Of a stretch of 5,712 nucleotides of DNA, positions 1-4,767 are shown piece after piece; position 1 is the first letter of the stretch; the number at the start of each line of letters is the position of its first letter. The position numbers were made by a program, and so were the translations under genes. Origin of the DNA: a bacterium (GTDB lineage: Bacteria > JAUVQV01 > DATDCY01); NCBI GenBank assembly GCA_036524115.1, contig DATDCY010000026.1, positions 1 through 5,712 on the forward strand. Reading direction: 5' to 3'. The notes beneath the pieces are model-generated. The model ran no database searches. It was not told the origin of the DNA and was given only the letters and a program-made list of their open reading frames with translations.

Positions 1-1280
1 CCGTCGTGGCGGGGCCGGGCGCCTTCGCGGCGGAACGGGCGAACGCCTGCGGCGCGGGCGCCGCGGCGTCCGCGAGCGAACGCACGGAGGTGTTGCGCGT
101 CGACGCCGCGAAGGTCGACCGGGTCCTCGACCTGGCCAGCGAGCTGGTCATCGGCCGCTCGATGCTCGAGCAGGTGGCCCGCGAAGCGGCCGCCGGCGTG
201 ACGGGTCCGGACCTCGCGGAGCGGCTGGCGGCTGCGAGCGCGGCGATGGACCGCGCGCTCGGGGACCTGCAGCGCAGCGCGCTGCGGATGCGGATGGTGC
301 CGCTGCGCTACGTCTTCAAGAAGTTCCCGCGCGTGGTGCGCGATCTGGCCCACCAGCTCGGGAAGCGCGCCCACCTCGCGATCGAGGGCCAGGAGACCGA
401 GCTGGACAAGGGGATCGTGGACCAGCTCTTCGAGCCGCTGACGCACCTCGTGCGCAACATGGTCGGCCACGGCGTGGAAGGCCCCGCGGAGCGCGCGACG
501 GCGGGGAAGCCGGCGGAGGGGCTGATCACGATGCGGGCCTACCAGGAGGGCGCGCACATCGTGATCGAGGTCGGCGACGACGGGCGCGGGATCGACAGCG
601 GGAGGCTCGTGGCGCGGGCGCTCGAGCGGGGCCTCCTGGACGAGGCCGCGGCGGCGGCGCTGCCGGAGGAGGAGCGGCTGCGGCTGGTCTTCGCCTCCGG
701 CGTCAGCACCGCCGACCGGATCACCGAGACCTCGGGACGCGGCGTCGGGATGGACGCGGTGAAGAGCGCCCTGGAAGCCGTGAAGGGGACGGTGGAGATC
801 GAGTCGCGCCCCGGGCGCGGCACCCGGTTCCGGCTGCGCCTGCCCCTGACGCTCGCGGTGGTGCGCACGCTGCTGTTCGACGCCGGCGGGCGGCTCTACG
901 CGCTGCCGGTGGCGGCGATCGCGGAGGTCGCGCGCATCCGCCCGGGCGAGTTGACGAGCGTCGACGGCCGCCCCTGCCTGCGGCTGCGCGAGCAGGTCGT
1001 CTCGGTGGTCGAGCTCGGCGGCCTGCTCGGCGGCGCGCGCGGCGGCGCGGGGCGCTATGTGCTGGTGCTGGCCCTGCGCGGCCGGCGCGTCGGACTGCTC
1101 GTCGACACCCTGCGCTGGCAGCAGGAGCTGGTGGTGCGGCCCGTCGACGGGCGCTGGGTGGACGCCGGCGTCGTCGCGGGGGCCTCGATCCTCGGGGATG
1201 GCGGCGTGGTGCTGATCCTCGATGCCTTCGCGGTGGTGGCCCGCAGCATCGAGACGGAGCGGGTGAGGTCGGCGTCGTGA
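1..1280 (+). CDS. cheA: Chemotaxis histidine kinase CheA, C-terminal part (P3-P4-P5), 5' partial
   Basis: CheA is the cytoplasmic kinase that receptor-CheW arrays control and that passes phosphate to CheY and CheB. The frame is open to the left edge, so the GTG at 6 is not the true start and the P1 phosphotransfer (His) and P2 domains lie outside. Counting from that GTG, an Ala/Gly-rich linker (1-27) leads into the P3 dimerisation helices (about 28-98, ending in RMRMVPL). The P4 ATPase follows: N box HLVRN (147-151), G1 box DDGRGID (191-197) and G2 box SGRGVGMD (243-250). P5, the CheW-like coupling domain, spans about 282-412 and contains VVELGGLLG and GASILGDGG. One oddity is that the N box reads NMVGHG where CheA normally has N-x-x-D-H-G, so Gly154 replaces the Asp. 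The phenylalanine of the usual PGFST is also Val233. The frame is intact and ends in TGA overlapping the cheB start by 4 bases. Confidence 0.97.
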   Translation, partial: VVAGPGAFAAERANACGAGAAASASERTEVLRVDAAKVDRVLDLASELVIGRSMLEQVAREAAAGVTGPDLAERLAAASAAMDRALGDLQRSALRMRMVPLRYVFKKFPRVVRDLAHQLGKRAHLAIEGQETELDKGIVDQLFEPLTHLVRNMVGHGVEGPAERATAGKPAEGLITMRAYQEGAHIVIEVGDDGRGIDSGRLVARALERGLLDEAAAAALPEEERLRLVFASGVSTADRITETSGRGVGMDAVKSALEAVKGTVEIESRPGRGTRFRLRLPLTLAVVRTLLFDAGGRLYALPVAAIAEVARIRPGELTSVDGRPCLRLREQVVSVVELGGLLGGARGGAGRYVLVLALRGRRVGLLVDTLRWQQELVVRPVDGRWVDAGVVAGASILGDGGVVLILDAFAVVARSIETERVRSAS

Positions 1281-2353
1281 GCGCAGTGCGGGTGCTCGTC
1301 GTCGACGACTCGGCCCTGATGCGCCGGCTGGTGCCGCAGCTGCTGTCGGGTGACCCCGGGATCGAGGTCGTTGGCACCGCGATGGACGGGGTCCACGCGC
1401 TGCGCAAGGTCGCCGCACTCGCCCCGGACGTGCTGACCCTGGACGTGGACATGCCGCGCATGGACGGCATCGAGACGCTGCGCGCGCTGCGGGAGGCGAA
1501 CGGGCCGCCGGCGGTGGTGCTCAGCTCGTTGACGCGGCGCGACGCCGACCTGGCGTTCCGGGCCCTCGCCGCGGGCGCCTTCGACGTCGTGGCGAAGCCG
1601 CACGCCGCGATCTCGACGCACATCCACGAGATCGCCGCCGAGCTCGTCGCGAAAATCAAGGCGGCCGCGGGAGCGCGGGCCGTGGCGCTCGCGCCGCCGC
1701 TGCCCGCGGCCGTGCCTGCGCCCTCGGCCGTGCCCGCCACCGCTGCCGGGCGCCAGCGCGCCGCGGCGGAGCGGGTGCTCGCGATCGGCGTCTCCACGGG
1801 GGGGCCGAACGCGCTGACCTACCTGCTGCCGCAGCTTCCGGCGGACTTTCCCGCGGCGACGCTGGTCGTGCAGCACCTGCCGCCCGGGTTCACCGCGATG
1901 TTCGCGGCGCGTCTGAACGCTGCAAGCCGGCTGGAGGTGCGGGAGGCGCGCGACGGCGACCTGGTGGGGCCGGGGCGGGTGCTCATCGCCCCGGGGGACC
2001 GGCACCTGCGGGTCACGCGCGGCGCCCTGGGCGCGATCGCCGTGCTCAGCGACGCGCCCCCGGCCCGGGGGCACCGTCCGTCGGCGGATGTGCTCTTTGC
2101 CTCCGTGGCCGAGGAGTTCGGCGCGGCGGCCACCGGGCTGATCATGACCGGCATGGGCGACGACGGCGCCGCGGGACTGGCCCGGATCCGCCAGCGCGGC
2201 GGGCGCACGCTGGCGCAGGACGAGCGCAGCTGCGTCGTCTTCGGCATGCCGCGCGCGGCGATCGAGAGCGGCGCGGTGGACGAGGTGGTGGCACTGGCGG
2301 AGCTGCCGCGCTATCTGCGGCGGCACTACGAGCAAGGGAGGGAGGTCGCATGA
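1277..2353 (+). CDS. cheB: Chemotaxis response regulator / protein-glutamate methylesterase CheB
   Basis: CheB removes methyl groups from receptor glutamates (and deamidates glutamines in many species), giving adaptation when CheA phosphorylates it. The protein has 358 residues, a normal family length. The N-terminal receiver (about 3-125) has acidic residues Asp10-Asp11, phosphoacceptor Asp56 (LTLDVDMP), Ser83/Ser84 and Lys108. An Ala/Pro-rich linker (about 130-165) joins it to the methylesterase domain (166-352). The catalytic triad can be assigned by motif: Ser173 in GVSTGGP, His200 in VVQHLPPGFT, and Asp296 in TGMGDDGAAG. The GTG start at 1277 is chosen because it overlaps the cheA stop as GTGA and has GAGG at 1265-1268, 8 bases upstream. 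The stop overlaps the next ATG. All catalytic and receiver residues look intact, so it should be active. No cheR or cheD lies in the window, so the methyltransferase must be encoded elsewhere, possibly upstream. Confidence 0.97.
   Translation: MSAVRVLVVDDSALMRRLVPQLLSGDPGIEVVGTAMDGVHALRKVAALAPDVLTLDVDMPRMDGIETLRALREANGPPAVVLSSLTRRDADLAFRALAAGAFDVVAKPHAAISTHIHEIAAELVAKIKAAAGARAVALAPPLPAAVPAPSAVPATAAGRQRAAAERVLAIGVSTGGPNALTYLLPQLPADFPAATLVVQHLPPGFTAMFAARLNAASRLEVREARDGDLVGPGRVLIAPGDRHLRVTRGALGAIAVLSDAPPARGHRPSADVLFASVAEEFGAAATGLIMTGMGDDGAAGLARIRQRGGRTLAQDERSCVVFGMPRAAIESGAVDEVVALAELPRYLRRHYEQGREVA
2334..2345 (+). promoter_or_regulatory. Tandem Shine-Dalgarno before the CheY-like gene
   Basis: AAGGGAGGGAGG contains two overlapping GGAGG cores (2337-2341 and 2341-2345), 8 and 4 bases from the ATG at 2350. 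It is the strongest ribosome binding site in the che operon and lies inside the end of cheB. It supports the ATG at 2350 as start. It also suggests that the receiver is made in excess over CheB by fresh initiation as well as by coupling. The excess is inference. Confidence 0.7.
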
Positions 2354-2757
2354 CGGACACGCCCCCGGTTTCGGCGTCCTTCGAGGCCCTGATCGCGGAC
2401 GACTCGGCGTTCGCGCGGCGCTACCTCGCGGGCATCGTGCACAGTCTCGGCGGCATGGTCGTCGGCGAGGCGGCGAGCGGCGACTGCGCGGTGGCGTTGT
2501 ACGCGAGGCTGCGGCCCGATCTGGTCTTCCTGGACATCACGATGCCCGAGCTCGACGGCGTGGAGGCGCTGCGGCGCATCCGGGCGGGCGACGCGGCCGC
2601 GCGCGTGATCATGGTCAGCGCGCTCGGGCACAAGGAGGCCGTGTGGAGGGCGATCTGCCTGGGCGCCAGGCACTTCATCACCAAGCCGTACACGCCGGAC
2701 TACGCCGGACTCGTCATCCGCAGCGTTCTTGCGGGTGAGGCGGGGGGCGCGCCGTGA
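2350..2757 (+). CDS. cheY: CheY-like single-domain response regulator
   Basis: This is a stand-alone receiver of 135 residues, the likely diffusible output of CheA to the flagellar or pilus motor. Receiver hallmarks are all present: Asp17-Asp18 (LIADDSA), phosphoacceptor Asp62 (VFLDITMPELDG), Ser90 (IMVSALG) and Lys112 (FITKPY). There is no output domain. The N-terminal 12 residues are slightly longer than in enteric CheY. The ATG overlaps the cheB stop (ATGA) and the stop overlaps the next start (GTGA). Lying between cheB and a cheX-type phosphatase gene, it is the natural CheX substrate. Assignment as the motor-binding CheY, rather than a phosphate sink or an adaptor for another output, rests on context only. 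The sequence does not show the motor target. Confidence 0.92.
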   Translation: MTDTPPVSASFEALIADDSAFARRYLAGIVHSLGGMVVGEAASGDCAVALYARLRPDLVFLDITMPELDGVEALRRIRAGDAAARVIMVSALGHKEAVWRAICLGARHFITKPYTPDYAGLVIRSVLAGEAGGAP

Positions 2758-3212
2758 GACTCGAATGCGTGGAGGCGTTCGCCGACGCCTCGGTGAAGGT
2801 CCTCGTGGCGATGCTCGGCGACCAGTTCGGCGCCGGCCCGCCGCGCCTCGCGTGCTCGGAGGAGCGCGGCAGCGGCGTCATCGTGCACGTCCGGTTCTCG
2901 GGGGAGGCGGAGGGGCACGTCGCGCTCGAGATCGATTCGCTGACGGCGCTGCGCCTGTATGCGGTTGCGACGGGCCAGCTGCACGACCGCCTGCCCCCCC
3001 TGGGCCTGGACTACTTCCTCGAGCTGGGGAACGTCATCTCCGGGGCGGCCGTCAGCCGCCTCAACGAGCTGGGCTTCGACGTCGTCGTCCACCCCCCCGA
3101 GCTGCTGGACGCGGCGGCGGGAGACGATCCGGCAGAGGCTGAGGCGTGCCTCATCCCGGTGTACTCGCCTCACGGCGGCATTCTCGTCCAGGTGGTGCTG
3201 TGCACGGGATGA
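2754..3212 (+). CDS. cheX: CheX-type chemotaxis phosphatase (CheC/CheX/FliY family)
   Basis: CheX enzymes dephosphorylate CheY-P and do the job of CheZ in lineages lacking it. The 152-residue protein matches the CheX length. It has one family active-site motif E-x-x-N: Glu90 and Asn93 within FLELGNVISG, on the helix after the first alpha/beta half. CheC has two such motifs and FliY adds a FliN-like C-terminal domain; neither is seen here, so CheX is the best call. The motif is followed by NELGFDVVVHPPEL (104-117), then beta strands to the C terminus, as expected for the CheX dimer fold. The GTG start at 2754 overlaps the upstream stop as GTGA, with purine-rich GAGG at 2737-2740 and G-runs at 2742-2747. 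Identification is from motif and context; overall divergence from characterised CheX is high, so the substrate is inferred. Confidence 0.85.
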   Translation: MRLECVEAFADASVKVLVAMLGDQFGAGPPRLACSEERGSGVIVHVRFSGEAEGHVALEIDSLTALRLYAVATGQLHDRLPPLGLDYFLELGNVISGAAVSRLNELGFDVVVHPPELLDAAAGDDPAEAEACLIPVYSPHGGILVQVVLCTG

Positions 3213-4276
3213 GTGCCGGCCCCGAGCGGCGGGAGATCGCCCGCGTGCTGCTCGTCGACGACGAGCCGCAGATCCGGCGCGTCTTCGGCGCGAGCCTCGC
3301 CGCGGAGGGCTTCGAGGTCGGCACGGCCGCATCGGCGGCGGAGGCACTGGCGGAGCTCGAGCGGTCCGCGTGGGACGCAGCGATCGTCGACCACCGCCTC
3401 GGGCCCGATCGCGGGCTGGACGTCATCGGCTCGATCAGGGAGCGGCGGCCCGAGGTGGTGTGCGTGCTGATGACCGCGCTCGGGAGCACCGAACTGGCCG
3501 TGCGGGCGCTCAAGGCGGGGGCCGCGGACTTCATCGCCAAGCCCTTCACGCTGGCGCAGCTGCTGCGGAGCCTGGAGCATGCGGGGCGGGTGCGCGCGGT
3601 GGCGCGGGAGCGGCGCGAGATGCTCGCGCACCTCGAGCGGCTGGTGGAGGAGAAGACCCGCTCGCTGCAGCGCACCTACACCGGCATGCTCGCCGCGATG
3701 GCGCAGGCGGTCGAGAAGAAGGACCACGGCACCTACGGACATTCGCGCCGCGTCAGCTACTGCGCGCGGCTGGTGGTCGCGGCGCTCGGGCTGGGGGCGG
3801 ACGAGCGGGAGGTCATTCGCGTCGCGGCGCTGCTGCACGACATCGGCAAGATCGGGATCGCCGACAGCGTGCTCGGCAAGGCCGGGCCTCTCGACGAGGG
3901 AGAGCTGCGGATGATGCGTTCGCATCCCCGCCACGGCGTCGAGATCCTCGGTCCGCTGCGCGCGCAGTTCCCGCATTTCGAGGAGGTGCTGCCGGCGATC
4001 CTGCACCACCACGAGCGCTTCGACGGCGGCGGGTATCCCGGGGGCCTCGCGGGCGAGCGGATCCCGCTGTCGGCCCGCGTGATCGCCCTGGCGGACACTT
4101 ACGACGCGATCCTCTCGGCGCGTCCGTACCGGGCGGCCGCCGACCACGAGCGCGCGTGCAGCGAGCTGCGGCGTTGCGCGGGGACGCAGTTCGACCCGCG
4201 CGTGGTCGAGGCATTCCTGGCGGCCGACGCCCGGTTCGGGGCGCTGCGAGGCGGGGCGGGGGCGGCGGTCGGTTAG
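3209..4276 (+). CDS. Response regulator with HD-GYP c-di-GMP phosphodiesterase domain (RpfG-like)
   Basis: The domain order is receiver (about 11-125), a charged helical linker (126-165, ERREMLAHLERLVEEKT, probably a signalling helix or coiled coil) and HD-GYP domain (166-340). The receiver has Asp17-Asp18, phosphoacceptor Asp61 (IVDHRLG), Thr89 and Lys111. HD-GYP hallmarks are intact: His178 (GHSRRV), His210-Asp211 with Lys214 (LLHDIGKIGI), His239, His267-His268 (HHERFDGGGYP, GYP at 275-277) and Asp296 (LADTYDA). The family hydrolyses c-di-GMP to pGpG and/or GMP, so phosphorylation should tune cytoplasmic c-di-GMP. The ATG at 3209 is preferred over an in-frame GTG at 3146: it recreates the ATGA overlap with the cheX stop, and the receiver begins 11 residues later. 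Only a weak AGGTGG (3190-3195) precedes it, so translation probably depends on coupling. It is the last gene of the che operon. Whether CheA phosphorylates it is inference from operon membership. Confidence 0.95.
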   Translation: MSAGPERREIARVLLVDDEPQIRRVFGASLAAEGFEVGTAASAAEALAELERSAWDAAIVDHRLGPDRGLDVIGSIRERRPEVVCVLMTALGSTELAVRALKAGAADFIAKPFTLAQLLRSLEHAGRVRAVARERREMLAHLERLVEEKTRSLQRTYTGMLAAMAQAVEKKDHGTYGHSRRVSYCARLVVAALGLGADEREVIRVAALLHDIGKIGIADSVLGKAGPLDEGELRMMRSHPRHGVEILGPLRAQFPHFEEVLPAILHHHERFDGGGYPGGLAGERIPLSARVIALADTYDAILSARPYRAAADHERACSELRRCAGTQFDPRVVEAFLAADARFGALRGGAGAAVG

Positions 4277-4291
4277 ACGACCCCGTACCGT

Positions 4292-4303
4292 TCCCCGCGG
4301 GGA
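4292..4303. repeat. Perfect 12-base palindrome in the rqcP upstream region
   Basis: TCCCCGCGGGGA equals its own reverse complement. It lies 16 bases after the HD-GYP stop codon. The adjoining arms can pair only slightly further (CC/GG at 4288-4289 and 4306-4307 after mismatches), and no T-run follows, so it is a poor intrinsic terminator. It could be a protein-binding half of the pair with 4334-4345, or chance in GC-rich DNA. Confidence 0.4.
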
Positions 4304-4333
4304 CAGGTCCGGGCGGGAGTGCGGGGCCCGCGA

Positions 4334-4345
4334 TCCCCCGGGGGA
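4334..4345. repeat. Second perfect 12-base palindrome
   Basis: TCCCCCGGGGGA is a perfect palindrome differing from the one at 4292-4303 at a single central base pair step. The centre-to-centre distance is 42 bases, close to four helical turns, which would put both on the same DNA face. Between them, GCGGGGCCCGC (4321-4331) is another inverted repeat around one central G. A regulatory role is speculation. Confidence 0.4.
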
Positions 4346-4426
4346 CGCCGGGATGGCCGTTCGACGGCGGCGCGCCAGCCCCCGCGGTGTCTGGCGGGTT
4401 GGGTACGAATCTTGCTGCTCCCCGGG

Positions 4427-4439
4427 TATGATGCGACCT
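4427..4439 (+). promoter_or_regulatory. Possible -10 element for the rqcP-comEC transcript
   Basis: TATGAT at 4427-4432 matches the sigma-70 -10 consensus at five of six positions and stands out as AT-rich in this gap. No good -35 lies at 16-18 bases: the 17-base position reads TACGAA, and TTGGGT (4399-4404) is 22 bases away. A start near 4438-4440 would give a leader of about 24 bases that still includes the Shine-Dalgarno at 4451-4457. The gap and the change of gene function here make a promoter likely, but this exact site is uncertain. Confidence 0.35.
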
Positions 4440-4450
4440 CTGGATTCCGC

Positions 4451-4457
4451 GGGGAGG
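4451..4457 (+). promoter_or_regulatory. rqcP: Ribosome binding site of rqcP
   Basis: GGGGAGG ends 5 bases before the ATG at 4463. This decides the start against the longer in-frame opening at 4319, whose extra 48 residues have no family counterpart. Bases 4450-4456 can pair perfectly with 4418-4424. Confidence 0.75.
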
Positions 4458-4462
4458 CGTGC

Positions 4463-4753
4463 ATGCGACTTGACCGGTTCCTGAAGCTCTCGCGACTGGT
4501 GCCGCGGCGCACCGGCGCCAAGGAGCTCTGCGACGCGGGGGGCGTGCTGGTCAACGGCGTGGCCGCGAAGGCCGGCCGGGAGGTCCGCGCCGGGGAGCTG
4601 CTCACGCTGCAGCTGCCCTCGCGCGAGCTGTCGGTCGAGGTGCTCGCGATTCCCGAGGGCAGGAGCGTCGCCCGGGCGGAGGCGCGCGAGCTGTTCCGCG
4701 TCGTCGGGGAGCGGCGCTTCGACCTTCTCGGCAACGAACTGCCGCCGCGCTGA
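4463..4753 (+). CDS. rqcP: S4-domain RNA-binding protein, RqcP (YabO) family
   Basis: The 96-residue protein opens with MRLDRFLKLSRLVPRRTGAK, very close to the start of Bacillus subtilis RqcP (formerly YabO, 86 residues). The S4 domain spans about 1-62 and includes the typical CDAGGVLVNG turn (23-32), with KAGREVRAGELLTL following. RqcP binds the large ribosomal subunit next to the peptidyl-tRNA. With RqcH it supports adding C-terminal alanine tails to stalled chains in ribosome quality control. The basic residues of the family N terminus (Arg2, Arg15, Arg16) are kept. The short C-terminal tail (65-96) has a charged helix and the end RRFDLLGNELPPR. The related Hsp15 (HslR) is longer with a basic tail, which is not seen here, so RqcP fits better. 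No rqcH is in the window. The gene sits 186 bases after the che operon and 14 bases before comEC, so it probably heads a separate transcript. Confidence 0.88.
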   Translation: MRLDRFLKLSRLVPRRTGAKELCDAGGVLVNGVAAKAGREVRAGELLTLQLPSRELSVEVLAIPEGRSVARAEARELFRVVGERRFDLLGNELPPR

Positions 4754-4767
4754 AGGGAAGGGCGCGG

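Noticed and set aside
1055-2335. Reverse-strand open frame (426 codons) opposite cheA and cheB
   Set aside because: A shadow of the CheB frame with His/Arg/Gly-rich composition and no recognisable domain.
3146-3208. Upstream GTG start adding 21 residues to the HD-GYP regulator
   Set aside because: It would overlap cheX by 67 bases and add residues before the receiver that have no family match. The ATG at 3209 reproduces the operon's 4-base overlap pattern.
2959-4431. Forward open frame (490 codons) in another frame through cheX and the HD-GYP gene
   Set aside because: The product is Arg/Gly/Ala low complexity, while the competing frames carry intact CheX and HD-GYP active sites.
4319-4462. 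Upstream start extending the S4 protein by 48 residues
   Set aside because: The ATG at 4463 has a strong Shine-Dalgarno and gives exactly the RqcP N terminus; the extension crosses the palindrome region and the candidate promoter.
4277-4462. Intrinsic terminator after the che operon
   Set aside because: GC-rich inverted repeats are present but none is followed by a run of T, and the perfect palindromes leave only a short stem once a loop is allowed.
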